Origin: an uncultured Lachnospiraceae bacterium
GTDB taxonomy: Bacteria; Bacillota; Clostridia; Lachnospirales; Lachnospiraceae
Direction: 5' to 3'
Assembly (NCBI GenBank): GCA_910584845.1
Contig: CAJUDH010000002.1
Location: 124,001-188,000 of the forward strand
Length of the DNA: 64,000 bases
Part shown: positions 44,924 to 53,537 of the stretch, in pieces
How the letters are laid out: every line of letters starts with the position of its first letter
Numbering within the stretch: position 1 is the stretch's first letter
Made by a program: the position numbers and the translations under genes
Notes under the pieces: generated by a model
Told to the model about the DNA's origin: nothing
Seen by the model: only the letters and a program-made list of their open reading frames with translations
Database searches by the model: none

Positions 44924-44952
44924 ATTATAATGACACCTTGTCACCTTGTCAA
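44924..44952 (-). promoter_or_regulatory. Consensus sigma-A promoter of the tetR-RND operon
   Basis: TTGACA (44947-44952) and TATAAT (44924-44929) on the minus strand with a 17-base spacer, both hexamers perfect. A third operator fills the spacer, which predicts strong expression when the repressor is absent. Confidence 0.85.
44931..44943. promoter_or_regulatory. TetR operator 3, inside the promoter spacer
   Basis: TGACACCTTGTCA, centre 44937, 22 bases from operator 2; binding here would sit between -35 and -10. The rest of the 44953-45506 gap contains GC-rich inverted repeats (for example GGCGCC-N4-GGCGCC near 45340) but no gene that I can support. Confidence 0.65.
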
Positions 44953-45506
44953 GTAAAGACAAACATATTTCACACTTTTTAGCATTTTCTATATATCTTG
45001 GCTTTCCTGGAAACCCTTATTGTATTTTTGTTACATACCGTCCGTCCGGCCTTATGGAAGATACAGAAATCCCCTATCTTTTCAAAAAAACCGGCTTATC
45101 CGGTGCCCTGCCTTGTGAGGCGGCGGCCGGGCAGCACATGATAAGTCGGCGCTTTCTGCCGCCCCCCGCATCAGGGCCACTGTCAACAGCCCCGCCTTTT
45201 ATGTAAAGTACCGGTTTAAAATGGAGATAAAAAGATTGGCTGGCGATGTATAATGGAAATAAAAAGGTAGAAAACCGATGATAGAAAATAAAGATTGGCG
45301 CCCTTTTGTGCCTGCCCGGCTGCCCGGGCAAGCAAACCTTGGCGCCTAATGGCGCCTTTGGGGCAGGGCAAGCTATGGAAAGCCAGGCATTTCGGTGCAA
45401 CACAGGCCTTGCAGCCGGTGCACGGCCCTACCACAGGGGCTTTGGCCGGCCCATACAAATTTGACGGTGCACCGGATGCCTGGTAAAAACCGGTGGTTTT
45501 ACACTT

Positions 45507-45526
45507 TTTGCCCATTAATGGGCAAA
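45507..45526. repeat. Perfect 20-bp palindrome across the hemA stop codon
   Basis: TTTGCCCATTAATGGGCAAA reads the same on both strands and includes the hemA TAA. A second small stem (GTAAAACC/GGTTTTTAC) follows on the minus strand. They could be a weak terminator or an mRNA end structure. Confidence 0.5.
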
Positions 45527-47266
45527 CTGCCTTAGCCAGGATTGGAGCCGCCCGGTCACGTCGCTGACCAATTTGTGGTTCTTCCCGGAAGCCGTAACCC
45601 CTGCTACCAGCCCCCCTTCCCGGGCGATGCCGGGGAAATAGAAATCACACCGGCTCCGGTCGCCGGCATGGTTGACCAATATATGCCTGTCCCGACACAG
45701 GCGCACTACCTGCCCGTTAACCTCCCCGTCATCCGTGGCCGCAATCACCAGGCAGCAGCCTTCTATATCCGTCGGCTGAAAACACCGCCGCTCCCAATGG
45801 ACCGCCCCTTCCCGGGCCAGGCGGGCCGCCAATTCTGACCCCTCTGGCGCCACAAGCCAAACGTCTGCACCAAATTCCGCCAGGATTTCTGCCCGCCTGG
45901 ACGCAATCTTACCGGCCCCCACCACCAGCGCTTTTTTGTGTTCCAGGGAAAAGAAAAGGGGGAAAAAGGCCGTTTGCCCTGCTGTTTGCCTTTTGGGGCG
46001 GGGGGCAGGGCGTTTTACATCCTGAAGGGCATGGTTAGCCTTGTCCGCCGCCCTTAAAAGCCCTTCCACCTCATCCACGGACCCTGCCTCCCGGAGCTGG
46101 TAAAACAGGCGGCTGACCGCAGCCTCCACCCCTTTTTCACAGGCTTCCCCCAAGACAGAGGCTTTCAACCTTTCTATGACGCCTTCATAACTTTGGAACA
46201 GCAGCCATTTGTAAAACCGGTTCTCATATTCCTCAATGATCTGGTTTGCCGTCCCCAGTTCCGCCACTTTCCGCTCATTGTTTTGCCGGGCCAAGCGGGC
46301 CAAATCCTCAATATTTATATATTGGCCTTCCACAGCCCCCTCAATATCCGGCGGCACCGCCAAATCCAGGAACACCCGGTTTTTCGGGGTTTTGGCCCAC
46401 TGCTTTACCTCAAAGGCAGTTACCGTATAATGGGGGCTGGATGTAGCGCTGATAACCACGTCCATCCTGTCCATCCACTGGTAACGATCCTCATAAGGGA
46501 TGGTCTGGCAAACCACCCCATGGCCCAGCTTATCCGGTGAAGAATGGCTCCGCATGGTCACGAAAACCTCCAGGCCCGGAATATCCTGTACATTTTTCAG
46601 TATAATATTCCCGATCCGGCCTGTAGCACCGATTACCATCATTTTTTTCCCTTGCAGCCCGCCCAGGCTTTCCTCAGCTGCCTTGACCGCCAACGTAGCC
46701 GTGGATACGGGCGTTTTGGAAAGCAAGGTATCCGTCTTTACCCGTTTTGCCCCGGTTACCGCGTCCCGGAATAAGGTGTTGAAACAAGTTTTACAATAGC
46801 CCCGTTCCCGTGAAAACTCATAGGCCTGTTTTACCTGGCCCAAAATCTGGTCTTCCCCAAGGACCATGGAATCCAGCCCGGCCGCCACCTGAAACAAATG
46901 GTGGACTGCCGGACGGCCATGGTAGCGGCGGACATGCTGGCGGGCCCGGGCCATATCCTCACCGGCGCACAGCCCAGCCGCCCTCATTGCAGCCTGTTCC
47001 ATAACTTCCAACACTTGGCCGATTTCCCGGGCGTTTTCTTTCCGGTCCCCGGAGCCGCCCCTTCCTTCTTCCAGGTCCTGCCCGTTAAGCCCATGGCAGT
47101 ATAGTTCCATCCGGTTGCAGGTTGACAAGACTACCGCCTCGTCGATACACCCGGAATCCAGCAGCTCCTTAAGGACCTGCACCTTGACGGCTTCCGGGTA
47201 AGCAAATAACGACCGGATTTCCAACGGCGTGGTTTTATGGCTTAAGCTTAATAAATAGATCCCCAT
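45515..47266 (-). CDS. hemA: Glutamyl-tRNA reductase fused to precorrin-2 dehydrogenase
   Basis: A 583-residue two-enzyme protein. Residues 1 to about 425 are HemA, which reduces glutamyl-tRNA to glutamate 1-semialdehyde: catalytic Cys50 in LSTCNRMELY, GLDSMVLGEDQILGQVK, and the nucleotide-binding IGATGRIGNII. Residues about 433-583 are a CysG-N/Met8-like domain (VVGAGKIASRRAEIL, VNHAGDRSRCDFYFPGIAREGG) that oxidises precorrin-2 to sirohydrochlorin. A Clostridium HemA with a comparable extension (C. josui) is known to have such activity. ATG 47266 lies one base after the hemL stop; the longer reading frame upstream is a shadow within hemL. The fusion places the first and the siroheme-branch steps in one chain. 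Confidence 0.9.
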   Translation of the reverse strand: MGIYLLSLSHKTTPLEIRSLFAYPEAVKVQVLKELLDSGCIDEAVVLSTCNRMELYCHGLNGQDLEEGRGGSGDRKENAREIGQVLEVMEQAAMRAAGLCAGEDMARARQHVRRYHGRPAVHHLFQVAAGLDSMVLGEDQILGQVKQAYEFSRERGYCKTCFNTLFRDAVTGAKRVKTDTLLSKTPVSTATLAVKAAEESLGGLQGKKMMVIGATGRIGNIILKNVQDIPGLEVFVTMRSHSSPDKLGHGVVCQTIPYEDRYQWMDRMDVVISATSSPHYTVTAFEVKQWAKTPKNRVFLDLAVPPDIEGAVEGQYINIEDLARLARQNNERKVAELGTANQIIEEYENRFYKWLLFQSYEGVIERLKASVLGEACEKGVEAAVSRLFYQLREAGSVDEVEGLLRAADKANHALQDVKRPAPRPKRQTAGQTAFFPLFFSLEHKKALVVGAGKIASRRAEILAEFGADVWLVAPEGSELAARLAREGAVHWERRCFQPTDIEGCCLVIAATDDGEVNGQVVRLCRDRHILVNHAGDRSRCDFYFPGIAREGGLVAGVTASGKNHKLVSDVTGRLQSWLRQFAH

Positions 47267-47267
47267 G

Positions 47268-48548
47268 TCAATCTCCGTCCCCGGCCAATAAACGGCAGGT
47301 CTTTTGTATTTCCTCGTCCGTATGGGCCACGGACACAAACATGGCTTCAAACTGGGACGGGGCCACATACACCCCGTTTTCCAGCATCTGCCCGAAATAC
47401 CGTGCATAAGCGCCTGTGTCTGAAGATGTAGCGCTGCCATAATCCCGGACCGGTCCGGCGGTAAAAAAGGCGCTGAGCAAGGAACCTACCTGGTTCACCC
47501 ATATGGCCTCCCCCCGTTTCCTGGACCTTTCCCGGAATGCCTCTGCCAGCTGCTTCCCTTTCCGCTCCATTTCCCCATAGTACTCCGGATGTGCCCTTAA
47601 GATTTCCAAGGTGGCAATCCCTGCCGTAGTGGCAACGGGGTTTCCCGACAAGGTGCCTGCCTGGTACACCGGGCCTACCGGCGATACCTGGTCCATAATC
47701 TTTGCCCGCCCCCCGTAGGCTGCCATAGGCATTCCGCCCCCGACGATTTTCCCCAAAGTAGTCAAGTCCGGTTCCACCCCATAATACTGCTGGGCCCCAC
47801 CGTAACCCAGCCGGAACCCGGTAATCACTTCGTCAAAAATCAACACGGTGCCGTAAGCCCTGGTTATTTCCCGCAAGAAAGCCAAAAACCCTTCCTCGGG
47901 CGGCACCACCCCCATATTAGCCGCTACCGGCTCCACAACGATTGCCGCCACCTGGCCCGGATACGCTTCCATCAGCCCCTTCACCGAATCCGGGTTGTTG
48001 TAAAGGGCTACCAGGGTATTTTGGGTGTAGGAAGCCGGCACGCCTTTGCTGTCCGGCACAGCAGTCGTTAGCGCCGCCGACCCGGCTTTTACCAGCAGGC
48101 CGTCGGAATGGCCGTGGTAATTGCCTTTAAATTTGATAATCAAATCCCGGCCGGTATATCCCCTGGCCACCCGGATGGCGCTCATTACCGCTTCCGTCCC
48201 CGAACTGACCAAACGCACTTTTTCGATTGTCGGCATGGCCTCATGGATCATCTCAGCCAACTGCAGTTCCTTTTTTGTGGGCGCCCCGTAAGTCAGGCCG
48301 TCCACGCAAGCCCTTTGCACTGCTTCCACCACCGCCGGGTGGGCATGCCCCAAAATCCCGGGCCCCCAGGAACCCACATAGTCCAGGAACCGGTTCCCGT
48401 CCACGTCCGTTATATGGCTCCCTTTTGCATGGTCAATGAACAGCGGCGTCCGCCCCACTGCCCCGAATGCCCGTACCGGGCTGTTTACCCCGCCAGGAAT
48501 CCGCTTTAAGGATTCTTCAAACAGCCGTTCTGAATTCTTTGTCTTCAT
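47268..48548 (-). CDS. hemL: Glutamate-1-semialdehyde 2,1-aminomutase
   Basis: A 426-residue PLP enzyme that turns glutamate 1-semialdehyde into 5-aminolevulinate. Signatures: IPGGVNSPVRAF at the N-terminus, SSGTEAVMSAIRVARGYTGRD, the FDEVITGFR aspartate motif and the PLP-lysine segment TTLGKIVGGGMPMAAYGG. The product feeds the porphobilinogen step (hemB), whose gene is not in the window. It lies between the HemC-CobA-HemD fusion (94 bases upstream) and hemA (1 base downstream). Confidence 0.95.
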   Translation of the reverse strand: MKTKNSERLFEESLKRIPGGVNSPVRAFGAVGRTPLFIDHAKGSHITDVDGNRFLDYVGSWGPGILGHAHPAVVEAVQRACVDGLTYGAPTKKELQLAEMIHEAMPTIEKVRLVSSGTEAVMSAIRVARGYTGRDLIIKFKGNYHGHSDGLLVKAGSAALTTAVPDSKGVPASYTQNTLVALYNNPDSVKGLMEAYPGQVAAIVVEPVAANMGVVPPEEGFLAFLREITRAYGTVLIFDEVITGFRLGYGGAQQYYGVEPDLTTLGKIVGGGMPMAAYGGRAKIMDQVSPVGPVYQAGTLSGNPVATTAGIATLEILRAHPEYYGEMERKGKQLAEAFRERSRKRGEAIWVNQVGSLLSAFFTAGPVRDYGSATSSDTGAYARYFGQMLENGVYVAPSQFEAMFVSVAHTDEEIQKTCRLLAGDGD

Positions 48549-48642
48549 CCGCTTTCCCTACTTTCTTTTAACAGCCAATTACCCTTGCGCCTGGCCGGCA
48601 ATTGGCGAAATAGCGTAAATATCTGCCTTTGGCAGGAAGGCG

Positions 48643-51147
48643 CTACGTCCGCGCGTTTCCTCTGCCTGCCCTTTCCCTGGCCGCGTCTGCCAGCGAGTCG
48701 GCCAATATCACGGCCGCAATCCCTTCTGACGTATATTCTGCCGCCGTTGCGTAGACCGGCAGCCCCATCTGGCGCGCCATCTCTGTGGTGGAAGGCCCGA
48801 TGGAAACCACTTTGGCTGCCAGGCCCTCCTTCTCTTCCAACATGCCGCAGAGGGCCTTTACCGCCGAACCACTGGCCACCACCAAGTAATCCACTTCCCG
48901 GGCTGCCCGGTTGACCTCTTCTTTGCGGCGCTGGTCCACCCAGGATTCATATAATGCCACATCGGAAAAACAAATGCCTGCCGCCGCCAATTCCCTGGCC
49001 AATATCGGAGAACCGCCTTTGGCCCGCATCAGCAGCACCCTCTGCCCCTTTTCCAGGCGCCCAACCCATTCCCTGGCCAAATCCGCGCTGGAAAAACCGG
49101 AAGGCACAAAATCACAGAGGAAGCCGTGGCGTTCCAGGGCTGACGCCGTCTTTTGCCCTATCGCCACAAATTTCATGTGCATCAGCCTGCGCAGGTCTAC
49201 CCGCCGGCCCCTTAACCGGTCAAAAAACAGATCCACCCCGTTGCTGCTGGTAAATACCAGCCAGCTATACTGTTCCAGCTCTTCCAGGGCCTGGCAAAGC
49301 CCCTCATTCCACAGGGGCCGGCTCTCAATGACGCTGACCGAAACCGTCTCCGCACCATAAGGCTCCAACGCCTTTTCCAATTCCCCGGCTATATACCGGC
49401 TTCCGGTAGCCAGCACCCTTTTGCCTGACAAAACCCCTGCCCCGTACCAGCTAAGCTTGTCCGCCAGCCCTACTACCGGCCCCACCACCGTAATGGCAGG
49501 CGTTCCTATACCCTGGCGCCCCGCCTCTTCGGCCACATTCCCCAGTGTGGAAATTACCAGTTTCTGCCTGGCAGTGGCGCCCTGCTGGATCACTGCCGCC
49601 GGCGTGGCTTTGTCCTTCCCGCAGGCAAGAAGCTGCTTTGTGATCCGGTCCAGGCTTTTTAATCCCATAAGGAAAACTAACGTACCTTCCTCCTTTGCCA
49701 GTGTGCCATAATCCAGTGCTTCTTCTGCCTTATGGTCCCCTTCATGGCCGGTAATTACATGGAACGATGACGCCATGTGCCTGTGGGTCACCGGGATCCC
49801 CCCGTAAGCCGGGACGCTGTAAGAGGAAGAAACCCCTGGCACCACCTCAAAGGGGATCCCCTTTTCCTGCAGCGCCAAAGCCTCCTCGCCGCCCCGCCCG
49901 AAAATAAAGGGGTCCCCCCCCTTCAGCCGGACCACATATTTCCCTTCCCCCGCCTGTTCCACCAGAAGGCGGTTGATCTCGTCCTGGGCCAGATGATGGT
50001 TATGGGAACGTTTCCCCACATAAATCAGCTGGGCGTCCAGCCTTGCCTCATTCAGGATGGATCCGGAAATCAGGTTGTCATATAGGATCACGTCCGCCTG
50101 TCGGACACAGGCCAGGCCTTTTCGGGTCAAAAGCCCCGCGTCCCCCGGGCCGGCCCCCACCAGGGACACGGGCCGCATCCGCACCTGCCGCGCCAACTCT
50201 TGTGCCAGCCTTTTTGCCTCGGAAAGCCCCCCGCCTGCCTGAACTGGTTTTATGCCCTCATGGCCGGCGGCAAAATCTCCGCCGCCAGGCAATTCCGCCA
50301 AAATACCGCCCTCCGGATAACGGATGGTTTTTCTCCGGAAAGACGGATGCTTCCCGTCCCGGGCAAACATCACGGACATGGCAAGCCGGCCCCCATCGTA
50401 CCGGCAATAAGCCCCGCAAGGGGCGTTGCATCCACCTCCCAAAATCGACAAGTATTCCCGCTCTGCCTGCAGCATCACGCCGTCCATAGGGGAATGGATA
50501 GCCGCCATCACCTGGGCCAGTTCCCCTTCCCGGATTTCCACCCCCAAAATCCCCTGGCCCGGCGCCGGAACAAACCCTTCCGGTTCCAGATACTCAAAAT
50601 AAATCCCCGCCCCTTCTGTGAGGCCCAGCCTTTTAAGGCCTGCCGCCGCCAGCAATATCCCGTCATATCCGCCCTCCCGCAGCCGCTCTAACCGGGTCAG
50701 CACGTTCCCCCGCAAAAGCCGGATTTTCACCTGCGGGTTCAGGCGGCGCATCTGCAGCTCCCGCCTAAGGCTGCTGGTCCCCACCACGCTTCCTGCCGGC
50801 AGTTGCCGCGCCGGAGTCCCGCTAAGGGTCACCAGCACATCCCTGGGGTCTTCACGGCAAAGCACCGCACCCAGCGCCAGCCCCCGGGGGAATTCCATGG
50901 GCATGTCCTTGGCGCTGTGTACCGCCAGGTCGGCCTCCCCCCGCAGCAAGGCCTCTTCCAGCTCCCGGGTAAATACCCCCTTCCCCCCAAAGCTGGCCAA
51001 AGGCCGGTCCAGCATTTTGTCCCCCTTAGTGGTAATAGGCACCAGCTCAACCTCCATGGCGGGGAACTGCCCTTTTATGGCGTCCCGTACCAGTTCTGCC
51101 TGCGCCATTGCCAGCTTACTTTTCCTTGTTCCGATCCGAAGTTTCAT
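48643..51147 (-). CDS. hemC/cobA/hemD: HemC-CobA-HemD triple fusion
   Basis: An 834-residue protein combining three consecutive tetrapyrrole enzymes. Residues 1 to about 310 are porphobilinogen deaminase (RIGTRKSKLAMAQ, DLAVHSAKDMP with catalytic Asp81, VGTSSLRR, and the dipyrromethane cofactor Cys240 in LGGGCNAP). Residues about 324-565 are uroporphyrinogen-III C-methyltransferase (VSLVGAGPGDAGLLTRKG, RLKGGDPFIFGRGGEE, GIPFEVVPGVSS). Residues about 574-834 are uroporphyrinogen-III synthase (LVFTSSNGVDLFFDRL, ASGSAVKALCG, SIGPSTTEMARQMG). The three would convert porphobilinogen to precorrin-2, which the HemA fusion would finish towards siroheme. It is first in the operon, with its own promoter. 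Confidence 0.93.
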   Translation of the reverse strand: MKLRIGTRKSKLAMAQAELVRDAIKGQFPAMEVELVPITTKGDKMLDRPLASFGGKGVFTRELEEALLRGEADLAVHSAKDMPMEFPRGLALGAVLCREDPRDVLVTLSGTPARQLPAGSVVGTSSLRRELQMRRLNPQVKIRLLRGNVLTRLERLREGGYDGILLAAAGLKRLGLTEGAGIYFEYLEPEGFVPAPGQGILGVEIREGELAQVMAAIHSPMDGVMLQAEREYLSILGGGCNAPCGAYCRYDGGRLAMSVMFARDGKHPSFRRKTIRYPEGGILAELPGGGDFAAGHEGIKPVQAGGGLSEAKRLAQELARQVRMRPVSLVGAGPGDAGLLTRKGLACVRQADVILYDNLISGSILNEARLDAQLIYVGKRSHNHHLAQDEINRLLVEQAGEGKYVVRLKGGDPFIFGRGGEEALALQEKGIPFEVVPGVSSSYSVPAYGGIPVTHRHMASSFHVITGHEGDHKAEEALDYGTLAKEEGTLVFLMGLKSLDRITKQLLACGKDKATPAAVIQQGATARQKLVISTLGNVAEEAGRQGIGTPAITVVGPVVGLADKLSWYGAGVLSGKRVLATGSRYIAGELEKALEPYGAETVSVSVIESRPLWNEGLCQALEELEQYSWLVFTSSNGVDLFFDRLRGRRVDLRRLMHMKFVAIGQKTASALERHGFLCDFVPSGFSSADLAREWVGRLEKGQRVLLMRAKGGSPILARELAAAGICFSDVALYESWVDQRRKEEVNRAAREVDYLVVASGSAVKALCGMLEEKEGLAAKVVSIGPSTTEMARQMGLPVYATAAEYTSEGIAAVILADSLADAARERAGRGNART

Positions 51148-51250
51148 CCTGTCTCCTTTTTCTGGATACTACTTAAAATAGGCTTACCAAATCAATGGCA
51201 GCCCTTGCACCGGTTTTGTCCCTTTTTCACCTTTTTTAATGCCTTATCAA

Positions 51251-51278
51251 ATTATAACACGTTTTCGGATTTATGCAA
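51251..51278 (-). promoter_or_regulatory. Promoter of the siroheme-precursor operon
   Basis: TTGCAT (51273-51278) and TATAAT (51251-51256) on the minus strand with 16-base spacing. About 100 bases of leader follow with no riboswitch that I recognise. Confidence 0.6.
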
Positions 51279-51354
51279 GCTGTGAAGGCCATTTACATTT
51301 TTGCCCCCCTTTTCGGGAATCTTGCGAATGTTGTTTCAACCTTTTTCTACCCTC

Positions 51355-51382
51355 TTGATAATTTTGAAAAATCCGGTACAAT
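51355..51382 (+). promoter_or_regulatory. Promoter of the phosphatase-RpiR transcript
   Basis: TTGATA (51355-51360) and TACAAT (51377-51382) with 16-base spacing. A leader of about 140 bases with a CCTTAGC/GCTAAAGG inverted repeat (51385-51421) precedes the first gene. It is divergent from the hem promoter. Confidence 0.5.
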
Positions 51383-51524
51383 ACCCTTAGCAGATAAAAA
51401 CATACCCTTGTCCGCTAAAGGTATACATCCGTCCGCAAACACCGTGTTTCAAAATGCGATCTCCCATACCGGTATATGTTGTAGCGGGCCCACCGGGCAG
51501 GGGAAAAGGAAGGGAGGAAACCTC

Positions 51525-51818
51525 ATGGCTTTAACAGACGAAATCTACCGCTGGGTGTCATCTATGAAATGCGCACATATCAGCAAAAACCAAAACCGCA
51601 TCCACTTTTATAATCAAACCCACAAGGGGATCATCGCCTTCTATGAAGGTTATATCCTTGAACTTTCTGTGGAAGACTGCCAAAGCGGCCATATGCTCCC
51701 GGAATTCCAGGAAAAATATGGCGACAAAGTCTTGGCCATCGACTTTATGGACTTTGCCAGCCGCAACGTAAACCATGTCCTGAACCTGATTGCACAAAAA
51801 GCCGGTACGGCAGCATAA
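51525..51818 (+). CDS. Hypothetical 97-residue protein
   Basis: I do not recognise this protein. It is a small soluble protein with alternating strands and helices (DEIYRWVSSMK, NRIHFYNQTHKGIIAFYEG, VLAIDFMDFASRNVNHVLN) and two cysteines; no membrane segment or known motif. GGGAGG precedes ATG 51525. The frame is open from 51273, but the upstream part covers the promoter and is not coding. It is followed by the phosphoesterase gene 45 bases on. Confidence 0.65.
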   Translation: MALTDEIYRWVSSMKCAHISKNQNRIHFYNQTHKGIIAFYEGYILELSVEDCQSGHMLPEFQEKYGDKVLAIDFMDFASRNVNHVLNLIAQKAGTAA

Positions 51819-51863
51819 AACGGACACCATCCGAACCATCCCATATGAGAAGGAGGGCGTTTT

Positions 51864-52637
51864 ATGGCCCATAAAATATATGCTTTGTCCGACCTCCACG
51901 GCCATTATGAAATTTTGCTGGCCATGCTGGAAAAAATCCGTTTTGACAGCAGTGATACCTTATATATCCTGGGCGACTGCAACGACCGGGGAGAAAAGGC
52001 TATGGAAATTTACCAGTTTATCCGCCAGCACCCGGACAACATATTTTTGCTGAAAGGGAACCATGAACTGATGATGCGGGATTTCCTGGCCTGCGAGGAC
52101 TGGGGCTGCCCCCGGGGAAGGCTGTGGAAATCAAACGGAGGGGACAAAACCCTGGAACAAATGGAACAATTCCTGAAAAAGGGCTGCCTTAACCAAAAGG
52201 ATTTCCTTGACAAGAGGCGGGAATTTACCAATTGGCTGGTCCGTTACATCAATTCCCTGCCCAGTTTTGTGGAACTGAATGTAGGGGGCCGGCAGCTGGT
52301 GCTGATCCACGCGGGGATCAACCCGGACGCCCCTTTGCACGAGCAAGATGAGGAAATCTGTGCCTGGATCCGGGATTGGTTTTACCTGTCCCCGGCTATC
52401 AAAGGCAAAACCATCCTTTTTGGCCACACCCCTTTATGTTACATCCACGGCAATGGCTGTTTTGATATATGGTTCGACCCCATCCATCAGGATAAAATCG
52501 GCATAGACGGAGGGCTCGGGCCTTTTGTCCATGGACAGCTGAACTGCGTCTGCCTCAATGACATGTCCGTAACCGTTATAAAAAAAGAGGAAATTGCACA
52601 GGGGCATAGCCTGCCCGAAAAAGAGGAGGAAATATAG
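51864..52637 (+). CDS. Calcineurin-like serine/threonine phosphatase (PPP type)
   Basis: A 257-residue metallophosphoesterase of the bacterial PPP group (PrpE/ApaH-like). The metal-binding motifs are SDLHGHYE, GDCNDRGEKA and GNHELMM; GHTPLCYIHG and IGIDGGLG close the site. It would remove phosphate from proteins or hydrolyse dinucleoside polyphosphates; which one is not readable. AGGAGGG precedes the ATG. The next gene starts 1 base after its stop, so the two are coupled. Confidence 0.83.
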   Translation: MAHKIYALSDLHGHYEILLAMLEKIRFDSSDTLYILGDCNDRGEKAMEIYQFIRQHPDNIFLLKGNHELMMRDFLACEDWGCPRGRLWKSNGGDKTLEQMEQFLKKGCLNQKDFLDKRREFTNWLVRYINSLPSFVELNVGGRQLVLIHAGINPDAPLHEQDEEICAWIRDWFYLSPAIKGKTILFGHTPLCYIHGNGCFDIWFDPIHQDKIGIDGGLGPFVHGQLNCVCLNDMSVTVIKKEEIAQGHSLPEKEEEI

Positions 52638-52638
52638 T

Positions 52639-53397
52639 ATGGATGTGCTGCTATCTCGAATTTTAAAATATTTAAACGGTGCCTTGTCCTACGATGATGA
52701 TTATAAATTCTGCACCTATATTGTAGAACATTACCTGGAAATCGAACACATGCAAAAAAGCCGGCTCCTTGCCGAAGCCGGAATCCGGGAATCCAGCCTT
52801 TCGGCATTTATGCGCCAATTGCGGGGTACCTCCCATTGGGAAACTTTCCGCACTTTATTTGTCCAAGACCATCTCCTTCGGCTGGATCAAATCCGGGGCA
52901 GGATGCTGGGCATAAAATCCCAGGACCTGATTCAAAGCATGGAAAAGGATATGTCTGACCAGGAAATGCTGGACTACGTCTCTTGCATTTGTGAGCAAAT
53001 TGACCGCCACCAGAGGATCATCCTGGTAGGCGCCCTGTACCCCATGTCCATCGCCGTAGAATTTCAGACCGATTTAATTACATTTGGTAAAAATGTGGTG
53101 CAATTCCACAACTTTGACCCCAACATGCAGTTTTCTAAAAAGGATATGATCATCTTTATCTCAGCGACCGGCCGGGCTATGAAAGGCTTCCTGTCCTCCC
53201 GCAGCGACCTTCGCCCGGAAGCGGCAGATAGCCTGCTCATCACCCAAAACCCGGCCTACGCCACAGAAGAACATAAAATCAGCGACTTTGTGTTAAAGCT
53301 TCCCGGAAAATACGACGGTTTAAATTTTAATTACCAGTTAATGCAGGTCTTTGACCTGCTGCGGATCCAATATTATCAGCAATACTATTTGGGTTAA
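52639..53397 (+). CDS. MurR/RpiR-family transcription regulator
   Basis: A 252-residue protein with an N-terminal helix-turn-helix region (about 30-75; KSRLLAEAGIRESSLSAFMRQL) and a C-terminal SIS phosphosugar-binding domain (IILVGALYPMSIAVEF, IIFISATGRAMKGFLSSRS). Regulators of this type usually sense a sugar phosphate, but no sugar gene is adjacent; it lies convergent to asrC. The ribosome site GAGGAGG lies inside the end of the phosphatase gene. Its targets are not evident; the SIS fold here lacks the typical glycine-rich GxGxS loop. Confidence 0.72.
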   Translation: MDVLLSRILKYLNGALSYDDDYKFCTYIVEHYLEIEHMQKSRLLAEAGIRESSLSAFMRQLRGTSHWETFRTLFVQDHLLRLDQIRGRMLGIKSQDLIQSMEKDMSDQEMLDYVSCICEQIDRHQRIILVGALYPMSIAVEFQTDLITFGKNVVQFHNFDPNMQFSKKDMIIFISATGRAMKGFLSSRSDLRPEAADSLLITQNPAYATEEHKISDFVLKLPGKYDGLNFNYQLMQVFDLLRIQYYQQYYLG

Positions 53398-53479
53398 ACG
53401 CCAGCGCCATTTCCCTTAGCCCACAACGTGCCCCCACAGGCTTTTTGCTACATAGGCCCATTTCCAGGGGCAGCAAAAA

Positions 53480-53520
53480 CACGCAGCCAGATCCCTTTGG
53501 GGACCGGCTGCGTGCCTGTT
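53480..53520. terminator. Bidirectional terminator between the RpiR and asrC genes
   Basis: CACGCAGCC/GGCTGCGTG stem with an inner TCCC/GGGGA pairing; TTTTATT follows on the plus strand and TTTTTG on the minus strand. Confidence 0.75.
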
Positions 53521-53537
53521 TTATTCCGCTTTAGCGT

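Noticed and set aside
44953..45506. Possible gene in the 550-base gap between tetR and hemA
   Set aside because: Open frames on both strands lack starts with ribosome sites and show no conserved-looking protein; the stretch is made of repeats and AT-rich sequence.
45216..45515. A 99-codon minus-strand frame starting at the hemA stop with a cysteine-rich stretch (CTGCKACVAPKC)
   Set aside because: It lacks a ribosome binding site, its start lies in the perfect palindrome at the hemA end, and the rest crosses GC-rich hairpins and ends in a random hydrophobic tail.
45515..47440. Longer hemA reading frame starting at 47440
   Set aside because: The first 58 codons are out-of-frame hemL sequence; the real N-terminus MGIYLLSLSHKTTPLEIR begins at 47266.
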